A stretch of DNA of 5,212 nucleotides from the NCBI GenBank assembly GCA_003168315.1, contig PMSP01000331.1, forward strand, positions 1-5,212. The letters run 5' to 3'. The stretch comes from Opitutaceae bacterium (GTDB lineage: Bacteria; Verrucomicrobiota; Verrucomicrobiia; Opitutales; Opitutaceae). The notes beneath the pieces are model-generated. The model made no database searches, was not told the origin of the DNA, and worked only from the letters and a program-made list of their open reading frames with translations. The position numbers were made by a program, and so were the translations under genes. Numbering within the stretch: the stretch's first letter is position 1; every line of letters starts with the position of its first letter. Positions 1-5,212 of the stretch are shown here, piece by piece.

Positions 1-891
1 CACGGCCCGGTAGACCCGCCTGACGCACACCGTCGCGACCAGGATCACGAGCGCGAGCGAGAGCAGGTTGAGGGTCGCCAGCTCGTGCTCGATCCGCGCG
101 CGGCTTGCCGCCGCGAACCGGCTGATCCCCGTCCAGATGAGGTCAGCCTGCGGCTCGGCCGAGGCCAACCCGGAACGGGCGCGCTCCACCGCCTCGAACA
201 CGGGCGCCTGGCCTTCCGGGCTAAGGGGCGAATCCCGGCTCTTCGCCCAGACAAGCGAGAAGTCGCCGGACCTCCCCGCCGCGAGCCCCGTCTCCGACAG
301 GCTGCCGAGACGACCCACCAGTCCCGGGACGAGGAGCAGCGGGTCCGAGGTCAGCAGGTCCTGGGTCGCCATGGCCTCGGGCTTCGCAAGGTAGGCCTCG
401 AGGTCCGCCGCGGTCCTCTCGGCGAGCCACGGGCCCCACGGCGCCGCGGAGCCCGACGCCGCGTATTCCCTTCGCCTTTCGTCAAGCCAGCCCGGAAGCA
501 GGAGGTCGAGCCTGTGCGAGAAGACCGCGGCGCCGAGGGCGTCGCGCGGCGTCGTGTCGGAAAGGGGCATCGCCTGCGCGATCGCCGGGGACGCGGCCAG
601 AGCGCGCGAGAAGGCCGCCGCGGCGCGGTCGGCGCGCGCCGCGCGCGATTGGGGAGCCTCGCCCGGCCTCGCCGGGACCCTGATGGCCAATAGGAGCACC
701 CTCGCCTCCTCCTCGGCCGCGAGCGAGCGCACCATGGCGAGTTCCGGCGAGCGCTCGTCCGCCGGCACGAGGTCCAGGATGTCGGTCGTGATCTTGCGCT
801 TCAAGTCGACGCTTCCGAGCCACGCCAGGCCGGCGGCTGCCCCCGCGAGAAGGATGATCCGTGCTGTCCATTTCTGGCGCGGCGGCTCCAT
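1..891 (-). CDS. MMPL/RND-family exporter, N-terminal part (3' end off window)
   Basis: The frame is open from an ATG at 891 to the left edge, giving 297 residues without a stop. Residues about 9-28 form a hydrophobic segment (first membrane helix). It is followed by a short TDILDLVP motif, which resembles the start of the first periplasmic domain in MMPL-type exporters. About 230 mainly soluble residues follow, then a second helix at about 275-291 (NLLSLALVILVAT) ending in a basic cluster (RRVYR). One helix, a large periplasmic loop, then the next helix is RND/MMPL topology; whole proteins of this family are usually 700-800 residues, so more than half is missing here. The start lies 12 bases after the stop of the LolA-like gene, with only a weak GAAG in front. 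In pigment clusters of this type such exporters are thought to act with a LolA-like carrier to move the product out of the inner membrane. The substrate here is inferred from context only. Confidence 0.85.
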   Translation of the reverse strand, partial: MEPPRQKWTARIILLAGAAAGLAWLGSVDLKRKITTDILDLVPADERSPELAMVRSLAAEEEARVLLLAIRVPARPGEAPQSRAARADRAAAAFSRALAASPAIAQAMPLSDTTPRDALGAAVFSHRLDLLLPGWLDERRREYAASGSAAPWGPWLAERTAADLEAYLAKPEAMATQDLLTSDPLLLVPGLVGRLGSLSETGLAAGRSGDFSLVWAKSRDSPLSPEGQAPVFEAVERARSGLASAEPQADLIWTGISRFAAASRARIEHELATLNLLSLALVILVATVCVRRVYRAV

Positions 892-903
892 CTTCGGCGC
901 GCG

Positions 904-1545
904 TCAGCGAAAGAACCGGGCCAGCTCGGCAGGGGTGAAGGCGACCCCGGCCCGTGTGTCGCCGACGTCAATCTCCACGCGCTGCGAGGCTGACCGCCTG
1001 AACTCAAGGTGGCGCACATCAGTGCCGGTCCCGGACACGGTTATTGATCCGAGCGAGTCCGCGACCTCGCGGTCGCGGGGCGTGAACTCAAAGGTCCAGC
1101 CGTCACCCGCGCGTCGGGCGTGGATCACAAACTGCGGGAACAGGGCCGGCAGGTCGAAGCGCATGATCGGCAGGAGGGACGCGATCGCGCCCCCTTCCCT
1201 GGATCCGGAGGGCATCTCGCGGGAGCGGCCCTTGCCGTCCCTGAGGACCAGCCCCGAGGCGTCCGCCACCAGCACGCTGGCCTCAGGGTCGGTGTACTGG
1301 AGGCTCAGGCCCCGCTCGGGCGAAATCCTGAGGACGCCCTTCAGGACCAAGGGCTCGTGGCGGAACGGGAAATGCCTTCGCTCGGTGAACGAAGCCTGGA
1401 TGGGTCCCTTCGCGGCGAGCGCCCCGAGGAGGGGCTTCCAGTCTCCACCGATGTCCGACGCCGAGAGAAGGGCGTCCTGCGCGGGCGCGGCGCAGGCCGC
1501 CCAGGCAACGGCCAGGGCGGCCAGGAGGGGGCGCGCCGCCCTCAT
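904..1545 (-). CDS. LolA-like periplasmic outer-membrane carrier protein
   Basis: A 213-residue protein, close to the usual length of about 200 for LolA and its relatives. Residues 1-22 are a signal peptide: basic RAAR start, hydrophobic LLAALAVAWAACAA core, and an A-P-A signal peptidase I site before Gln23. Cys18 precedes that site; the residues before it (W-A-A) are a poor lipobox, so a secreted soluble protein is more likely than a lipoprotein. The mature part has the LolA-type opening, with FTERRHF at 53-59, a PLVLKGVLRI strand at 65-74 and LSLQY with an Asp-Pro at 80-87, and it continues as alternating strands. LolA family proteins shuttle hydrophobic cargo across the periplasm in a half beta-barrel. 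Placed directly before an MMPL exporter and after lipid-modifying enzymes, this copy probably serves the cluster product rather than general lipoproteins. The ATG forms an ATGA overlap with the glycosyltransferase stop, after a G-rich AGGGGGC. A longer upstream open frame exists but lies inside the glycosyltransferase gene. Confidence 0.85.
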   Translation of the reverse strand: MRAARPLLAALAVAWAACAAPAQDALLSASDIGGDWKPLLGALAAKGPIQASFTERRHFPFRHEPLVLKGVLRISPERGLSLQYTDPEASVLVADASGLVLRDGKGRSREMPSGSREGGAIASLLPIMRFDLPALFPQFVIHARRAGDGWTFEFTPRDREVADSLGSITVSGTGTDVRHLEFRRSASQRVEIDVGDTRAGVAFTPAELARFFR

Positions 1546-2279
1546 GCCCCCTGGGCGCCCCTGCGCCCGAAGATGAGCGCGCAAATGAGCCGCGCATGCA
1601 TCGCCGCCATGGCGATGTTGTCCCTCACGTAGTGGAAGTGGGACACCCCGCCCCGCTCGCGCCCGATGTACGCGCAGGCTGCGTCCAGGTTGATGGCCGG
1701 GACACCGGCCCAGGCCAGCCTCACCGCCATCTCCGGGTCGAAGTCGTAGCGGCGGCCGCCGCGGACCCTCTCCAGGGTGTCGACAAGGGCCCGCAGGGGG
1801 TAGACCCGGAAGCCGAAGAGCGGGTCGGCGGCTCCCCTTCCGGAGGTTTCCAAGCGGACCAGGCCCACGCTCAGCCGGCGCCCGGAGAGGCGGGCCCTGG
1901 GAGCGTCGGGCCCGAACACGGGCCTGCCGCATATGAGCGCCCCCGGGGAGCGGCGGGACGCCGCCATGAAGTCCGGTATGCGGCCCGCGGGATGCTGGCC
2001 GTCCGCGTCCATGACGAGCGCATGGGTGAAGCCGGCGACCATCGCCTCCCTCGCGCCGGTGAGGACCGCCGCCCCCTTGCCGCCGTTCTCCGGGCGGACG
2101 ATCACCCTCACCCCGGCCGGGGCCCCCGCGGCGATTCCCGAGTGGCTTCCGTCCGTGCTCCCGTCCACGACGACCCATACGCTCCGCCACTGCGCGAGCG
2201 CTCCGCCGACCGTCTCCGAAAGGAGCCTGCCCGGGTTGAACGCGGGGATCAGGACGAGGTGTGTTTCTTTGGGGGGCAT
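1542..2279 (-). CDS. Family 2 glycosyltransferase (GT-A fold)
   Basis: A 245-residue protein with the GT2 signature in order: opening strand HLVLIPAFN at 7-15, the nucleotide-binding strand VVVDGSTDGS at 36-45, NGGKGAAV at 65-72, and the metal-binding DxD motif within ALVMDADGQH at 87-96. The C-terminal part has an acceptor-side segment GGVSHFHYVRDN and ends in a hydrophobic stretch with RR, suggesting membrane association. GT2 enzymes use NDP-sugars or related donors on lipid or sugar acceptors; here the acceptor is probably a lipid carrier of the cluster product (inferred). The start at 2279 was chosen because homology-like sequence begins at residue 7 and a GAAGG lies just upstream. The frame stays open another 47 codons upstream, but that stretch is inside the acyltransferase gene and is low-complexity Ala/Arg/Pro-rich. 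The gene overlaps the preceding acyltransferase by 31 bases and the LolA-like gene by 4. It encodes only the glycosyltransferase and is not fused to an acyltransferase. Confidence 0.9.
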   Translation of the reverse strand: MPPKETHLVLIPAFNPGRLLSETVGGALAQWRSVWVVVDGSTDGSHSGIAAGAPAGVRVIVRPENGGKGAAVLTGAREAMVAGFTHALVMDADGQHPAGRIPDFMAASRRSPGALICGRPVFGPDAPRARLSGRRLSVGLVRLETSGRGAADPLFGFRVYPLRALVDTLERVRGGRRYDFDPEMAVRLAWAGVPAINLDAACAYIGRERGGVSHFHYVRDNIAMAAMHARLICALIFGRRGAQGA

Positions 2280-3052
2280 GCCTTCAGGCCTTCGAGCACT
2301 TCGCAGATTCGCCTCTCGACCGATTGCGTCAACTCCGTCGCGGGCCTTCCGGGCACGTAGTCCCACGTCCGGTCGAGGGAAACCCGCAGCAGCAGGGGCA
2401 GCAGCCGCGGGGCCGGCCACCAGGGCTGGCCCCGGGAGCAGAAGCCCGGGCTTGCGCTCATTATTATCAGGCGCACGGGCGCCTTGGCCCTGTCCGCGAT
2501 CAGGGCGAAGCCCGGCTTCATCTTCCCGAGCTTGGTCCCCTCGGCGGTGCGCGTTCCCTCCGGAAAGACGAGGAGCGACTGCCCCGCGGCGACCTTGGCG
2601 GCCGCGGCCTTGATGAGGTCCAGGCCGCTGTCGCCCTTCACATAGCCGCCCATGACTGCGGCGGGGCCTATGGCGGGGTTGCTCATGAGCGAGGGCTTGA
2701 AGATGCAGACGGCGTCCGGAAGTCGCGCCAGCAGGAAGGTCGCGTCAACCAGCGTCGGGTGGTTCGCGATGTACACCGTCCCGGGCTTGAGGGCCTCGCC
2801 GTCAAACCCCACCCAGTCGAACAAGACGATCCCCGTCGCGTGGAGCCACGCGAGCCACGTCTCGAAGAGGCGCTTGATGGTCGCCCGGACCGCGCGCTCG
2901 TAGGTCGCGCGCCGCGGGAGGAGCATGAGGACGGCGCACACCACGTTCAGGAGGACCCCGACCAGGGTGAACACCACCCAGGAGAGGTAGTAGAGAAAGA
3001 CCCAGCGGATGCGGGTGAGGCGTCGTCTCAAAGAGGGAGGAAGTTCAGCCAC
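2249..3052 (-). CDS. PlsC-type 1-acylglycerol-3-phosphate-like acyltransferase, membrane anchored
   Basis: A 267-residue protein if read from the GTG at 3052. An N-terminal basic run (RRRLTRIR) is followed by a long hydrophobic segment, about residues 17-45, which is a membrane anchor. Both hallmark LPLAT motifs are present: NHPTLVD at 97-103 (the HX4D catalytic pair His98/Asp103) and FPEGTR at 163-168 (acceptor phosphate binding in PlsC relatives). Length fits the family (about 240-270). The enzyme should transfer an acyl group from acyl-ACP or acyl-CoA to a glycerolipid-like or other hydroxyl acceptor at the inner face of the inner membrane. The context suggests the acyl chain is the cluster product (inferred). 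No ATG exists before codon 43, which would remove the anchor. The start is therefore GTG at 3052, overlapping the previous gene by 25 bases, or TTG at 3031, which forms a TTGA overlap with its stop. Neither has a clear ribosome binding site. Confidence 0.88.
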   Translation of the reverse strand: MAELPPSLRRRLTRIRWVFLYYLSWVVFTLVGVLLNVVCAVLMLLPRRATYERAVRATIKRLFETWLAWLHATGIVLFDWVGFDGEALKPGTVYIANHPTLVDATFLLARLPDAVCIFKPSLMSNPAIGPAAVMGGYVKGDSGLDLIKAAAAKVAAGQSLLVFPEGTRTAEGTKLGKMKPGFALIADRAKAPVRLIIMSASPGFCSRGQPWWPAPRLLPLLLRVSLDRTWDYVPGRPATELTQSVERRICEVLEGLKACPPKKHTSS

Positions 3053-3918
3053 TGGTAGGGGTTCGCGCGCAGGTGCGCCTCGGCGCGCCGCAGGAATGCC
3101 TGGAAATGGGTCCGCGCCCTCTCGAGAGCCGCCTCCCGCGGCTCCCCCTTGACCGGGGTGAAGGCCGGCGAGGCGTGGACCGTGGACTCGGCCGGCCCCG
3201 ACGGCACGCCGAACGAGAGCAGGACCGGCCGCTCGAAGATGAGGGCAAGGTGGTAGATCGTGAAGGGGAACACGCGCGGGGCCCCGAGGAAGTCAAACGT
3301 CTCGGAGCGGGCGCTGTGGTCTGGCCTGTCGCACTGGAGCGCGACTGCCGTGCCGCTGGCGCCGGCCTCCTTGAGCGCGAACAGGAGCTCGCCGGGCTCG
3401 TTGACCCAGACGAAGTTGACCAGGCCCCCGAAGCGCGCGGCCAGGGCGTCCGTGTCATGGGAGTTGCCGACGCGAAGCCTTACGATGTGCACGCGCCGGC
3501 CCTCCTGGCCTGCGAGCATGAACCCGGTCAGGTCTGAGTTTCCGATGTGGAACGTGCCGATCAGGACCGGCTGCTCCGAGGCCAGCCAGCCGGCGAAGTC
3601 GATCGCCCCGGCTTCAAGGATGCACCGGTGGGCCAGCCCGTTGGCCACGCGAAGCCTGAGCATGAGGCTTTCGCAGACGGCGAAAAAGTGCCTGAAGACG
3701 TCGGCCGGGCGCGGCTCGCGGCTAAGGACGACCCTCAGGTACTCCCTGGAGTGGCGCCTTTGCCACGGCATCGCCAGCACCGCGAACCAGGTTCCCGCGG
3801 CGCGCAGGGGCCGGAAGAGCGCCTCCGGAAGCACGCGGTCGGCCAGGCGCAGGAACCCGTACCCCCACGACGGGCCGGGATTGCGCGGGGCCTCGCTCGC
3901 TGGGGGCGTCAGTTCCAT
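3028..3918 (-). CDS. LPLAT-superfamily acyltransferase, lipid A acyltransferase-like
   Basis: A 296-residue protein, the usual size for the lipid A biosynthesis (HtrB/LpxL-like) branch and for the related acyltransferases found in aryl polyene clusters. Supporting motifs: GTFHIGNSD at 121-129 with the HX4D pair His124/Asp129, a central QCDRPDH segment at 195-201, and the C-terminal PYQWLNF at 287-293, which matches the P-x-Q-W-x-x-F ending typical of lipid A acyltransferases. A moderately hydrophobic stretch near residues 40-52 may lie against the membrane. The predicted reaction is transfer of an acyl chain from ACP to a lipid or glycolipid at the inner membrane; the true acceptor is not visible. 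The ATG at 3918 overlaps the stop of the preceding gene by 10 bases, and no good Shine-Dalgarno is present, so translation is probably coupled. It is the first of two consecutive acyltransferase genes; the second belongs to a different LPLAT subfamily. Confidence 0.87.
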   Translation of the reverse strand: MELTPPASEAPRNPGPSWGYGFLRLADRVLPEALFRPLRAAGTWFAVLAMPWQRRHSREYLRVVLSREPRPADVFRHFFAVCESLMLRLRVANGLAHRCILEAGAIDFAGWLASEQPVLIGTFHIGNSDLTGFMLAGQEGRRVHIVRLRVGNSHDTDALAARFGGLVNFVWVNEPGELLFALKEAGASGTAVALQCDRPDHSARSETFDFLGAPRVFPFTIYHLALIFERPVLLSFGVPSGPAESTVHASPAFTPVKGEPREAALERARTHFQAFLRRAEAHLRANPYQWLNFLPL

Positions 3919-4583
3919 TTGAGGCGCAGGCGCCAGCCCGGCGCGACCATGCCGTCGAAGGCCTTCCTCTCCCTCAGGAGGTCAAAGAAAGGCGCGAGAC
4001 CGAGGGCGCCTCCGCCGCCGTCCCGGGAGATCCCGAGGGTGCCGATGGCCGCGCCGGTGCGCTCCCGCGTCAGGGCCGCCGCGAATGCGAAGGTGCGCCC
4101 GCTCGCCAGCCCATGCTCAAGGAGCCAAGTCCCCCTTTCCTCGCCGCCGCAGAGGACGCACCTCGGGGCGGCCATCAGGAGGGAGGCCCTCACTGCATGG
4201 AACGCCAGAAGGGAGCTTCCCGACATCGGAAGAAATTCCCGGATCGGCCGCTGGCGGCCGATCAACGACTGCTGGACGGCGCTCGGGTGAATGGAAGTCT
4301 GGAACAGGGTCGGGCTCGGCGTGGGAAAGCTGCCCAGGAATCCCTCGAGGGCGCAGCTCTCCGCGTAGCCCGAGGCGTAGACCAGGGCATCGTCCTCGCC
4401 TGGGTCGACCCGCGAAAGCCCCGCCCCGACAAGCAGGCCGAGGGTCGTCATGCGGCGGGTGGAACCCGGGGGGAACAGGCCCTTCAGCCGATCGCGCGTC
4501 GCCGCCGGCGACTCGCCGCCCGCGTCGTCCGTGAAGAGCAGGTCGATGTGCCGCTCAAGCATGGCAGAGAAGAAAAGCCGCAT
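3909..4583 (-). CDS. Short ketosynthase-like protein, chain length factor type (lacks active-site Cys)
   Basis: A 224-residue protein matching only the N-terminal half of a ketosynthase fold, as in the short beta-ketoacyl synthase N-terminal domain family (Ketoacyl-synt_2 type) found beside the ketosynthase in aryl polyene clusters. Visible signatures: RRM at 43-45, DALVYASGYAES at 65-76, and SPTLFQTSIHPSA at 90-102, which corresponds to the SPT-F-x-x-SVHNA-type segment of ketosynthases. Where an active ketosynthase carries its nucleophilic cysteine the sequence reads MSGSSLLAFHA (120-130), with no cysteine. The two catalytic histidine motifs and the C-terminal domain are absent. It therefore probably acts as a non-catalytic partner of the upstream ketosynthase. 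The ATG at 4583 follows GGGGGC at suitable spacing and overlaps the ketosynthase gene by 29 bases; an ATG at 4562 is possible but lacks a ribosome binding site. The last residues are basic and aromatic (GWRLRLKWN). Confidence 0.8.
   Translation of the reverse strand: MRLFFSAMLERHIDLLFTDDAGGESPAATRDRLKGLFPPGSTRRMTTLGLLVGAGLSRVDPGEDDALVYASGYAESCALEGFLGSFPTPSPTLFQTSIHPSAVQQSLIGRQRPIREFLPMSGSSLLAFHAVRASLLMAAPRCVLCGGEERGTWLLEHGLASGRTFAFAAALTRERTGAAIGTLGISRDGGGGALGLAPFFDLLRERKAFDGMVAPGWRLRLKWN
4242..4263. repeat. Perfect inverted repeat, 10-bp arms, 2-base centre, inside the chain-length-factor-like gene
   Basis: The arms gatcggccgc (4242-4251) and gcggccgatc (4254-4263) are exact reverse complements separated by two bases. 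As RNA this would fold as a 9-bp stem with a 4-base loop. It lies wholly in coding sequence (about residues 107-114, LIGRQRPI), with no T run after it on either strand, so it is not a standard terminator. Function is unknown; it may be a chance product of GC-rich coding sequence. Confidence 0.5.
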
Positions 4584-5212
4584 GGGCGCCCCCGAATGCG
4601 TTGCTTGCGCAGACGACGCCGTCAAACCCCCGGGTTCCAAAGTTGTCCAGGGCGACCGACGGGCCCATGGGTTCGCCCGGGCCGCCGATCGTCCCGGGAG
4701 CGATCCCGCTGCGGACTGACTCGATCGCGATCGCGAGCTCGACCAGCCCGCAGCTGCCGAGCGTGTGCCCGAGGCTTCCCTTCCACCCGGTGATCGGCGA
4801 TCCGGGAAATGCGCGGGACGCCTCGGCGACCTCCAGGCGCCCCGCGTCGAGCGTTCCGGTCCCGTGCCCCTTGAACCAGACGCGGCGCCCGTCGGCTGCG
4901 CCTGCCGCCGCCTCGAGGCAGCGGGCGAAGCCGGAGCCGTCGGCACGGTTCGAGGTGAAGTGGTGCATTTCATTGTAGACGCCCTGGCCCTCCAGGGTCC
5001 AGTCGCCGCGACCGCGGGCCAGCACGGCAAAGGCTGCCCCGTCGCCGAGCCCGATCGCGCCGCTCGCACGCTCGCGGTAGGGTGCGGGGAACTCGGAGTT
5101 GAGGATCTTGAGCGAATGGAAGCCACCGGCGACGAACGGGCTCAGGAAATCAAACGAGAGGACGAGGGCCTCGTCGGCGGCGCCGGCCTCGATTGCGCGG
5201 GTGGCCTCAAGG
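4555..5212 (-). CDS. Beta-ketoacyl-ACP synthase, C-terminal half (5' end off window)
   Basis: An open frame enters from the right edge (first full codon at 5211) and ends with TGA at 4557-4555, giving 218 residues with no start in the window. It is the C-terminal half of a KAS I/II-like condensing enzyme. Residue numbers here are counted from the edge. The sequence shows SFDFLSPFVAGGF at 19-31, which follows the active-site cysteine region of the family; GLGDGAA at 54-60; KGHGTGT at 114-120 with catalytic His116; GWKGSLGHT at 142-150 with the conserved Lys144 and catalytic His149; and the Gly-rich NAFGG at 204-208. The catalytic cysteine should lie just past the window edge and cannot be checked. 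Both histidines are present, so the enzyme looks active for decarboxylative condensation of malonyl-ACP. The usual Asn-Asp after HGTGT is replaced by Ala-Gly. It overlaps the short ketosynthase-like gene, its likely heterodimer partner. Confidence 0.9.
   Translation of the reverse strand, partial: LEATRAIEAGAADEALVLSFDFLSPFVAGGFHSLKILNSEFPAPYRERASGAIGLGDGAAFAVLARGRGDWTLEGQGVYNEMHHFTSNRADGSGFARCLEAAAGAADGRRVWFKGHGTGTLDAGRLEVAEASRAFPGSPITGWKGSLGHTLGSCGLVELAIAIESVRSGIAPGTIGGPGEPMGPSVALDNFGTRGFDGVVCASNAFGGAHAAFLLCHA

Noticed and set aside
892..903. Gap between the LolA-like and exporter genes considered as a promoter or terminator site
   Set aside because: Only 12 bases long, with no hairpin or promoter-like element; it is ordinary spacing within an operon.
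554..1576. Long plus-strand open frame (340 codons) antisense to the exporter and LolA-like genes
   Set aside because: High GC makes stop codons rare in every frame. The translation is low-complexity Arg/Ala/Ser/Pro, has no recognisable domain, and runs across two well-supported minus-strand genes.
904..2190. 428-codon minus-strand reading that would extend the LolA-like protein by 215 residues
   Set aside because: The extension lies inside the glycosyltransferase gene in another frame and is Gly/Arg/Pro-rich. The signal peptide beginning at 1545 and the ATGA overlap mark the real start.
2261..3058. Plus-strand open frame of 265 codons antisense to the PlsC-like gene
   Set aside because: Highly charged, repetitive translation with no domain. 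The opposite strand carries both LPLAT motifs in a single frame.
3126..3144. 7-bp stem with a 5-base loop inside the lipid A-type acyltransferase gene
   Set aside because: Short GC-rich stems are expected often at this base composition. It is internal to a coding region and has no T tract.
578..4734. Three copies of GCGATCGC (578-585, 1181-1188, 4727-4734), resembling a highly iterated palindrome
   Set aside because: All three encode Ala-Ile-Ala in the same codon phase with the preferred codons GCG ATC GC, so codon usage explains them.
3909..5126. 405-codon minus-strand reading that would join the short ketosynthase-like protein to an upstream extension
   Set aside because: The upstream part is Ser/Arg/Pro-rich and out of frame with the clear ketosynthase motifs (HGTGT, SLGHT, NAFGG) on the same strand, so it is a shadow frame.

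Overview
The window is about 5.2 kb of very GC-rich DNA (visibly around 70% G+C). It is filled almost completely by one leftward (minus-strand) gene train. Seven genes are visible and no intergenic gap exceeds about 12 bases. Two genes are cut by the window edges: the first gene of the visible train at the right end, and the last at the left end. A LolA-type periplasmic carrier and an MMPL/RND exporter point to a bacterium with an outer membrane. The sequence does not fix the phylum; several GC-rich Gram-negative lineages would fit. No rRNA, tRNA, CRISPR array, insertion sequence or attachment site was seen.

Layout in the direction of transcription, right to left: (1) C-terminal half of a beta-ketoacyl-ACP synthase (5212-4555); (2) a short, cysteine-less ketosynthase-like protein resembling a chain length factor (4583-3909); (3) a lipid-A-type LPLAT acyltransferase (3918-3028); (4) a PlsC-type acyltransferase with an N-terminal membrane anchor (3052-2249); (5) a family 2 glycosyltransferase (2279-1542); (6) a LolA-like carrier with a signal peptide (1545-904); (7) the N-terminal part of an MMPL-family exporter (891-1, running off the left end). 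Genes 1 to 6 overlap their successors by 4 to 31 bases, except that gene 6 is followed by a 12-base gap before gene 7.

This set (ketosynthase plus short chain length factor, LPLAT, glycosyltransferase, LolA-like carrier, MMPL exporter) is the gene content known from aryl polyene, xanthomonadin and flexirubin pigment clusters. The inferred pathway is as follows. A type II PKS/FAS-like ketosynthase pair elongates an acyl-ACP chain. The two acyltransferases and the glycosyltransferase attach the chain to a lipid or glycolipid carrier at the inner membrane. The MMPL exporter and LolA-like protein then move the product toward the outer membrane. The decisive partner genes (ACPs, ketoreductase, dehydratases, aryl-CoA/ACP ligase, ammonia lyase, thioesterase) are not in the window, so the product class is an inference. 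The most notable points are the use of separate genes for glycosyltransferase and acyltransferase, two tandem acyltransferases of different subfamilies, and the half-length chain length factor.
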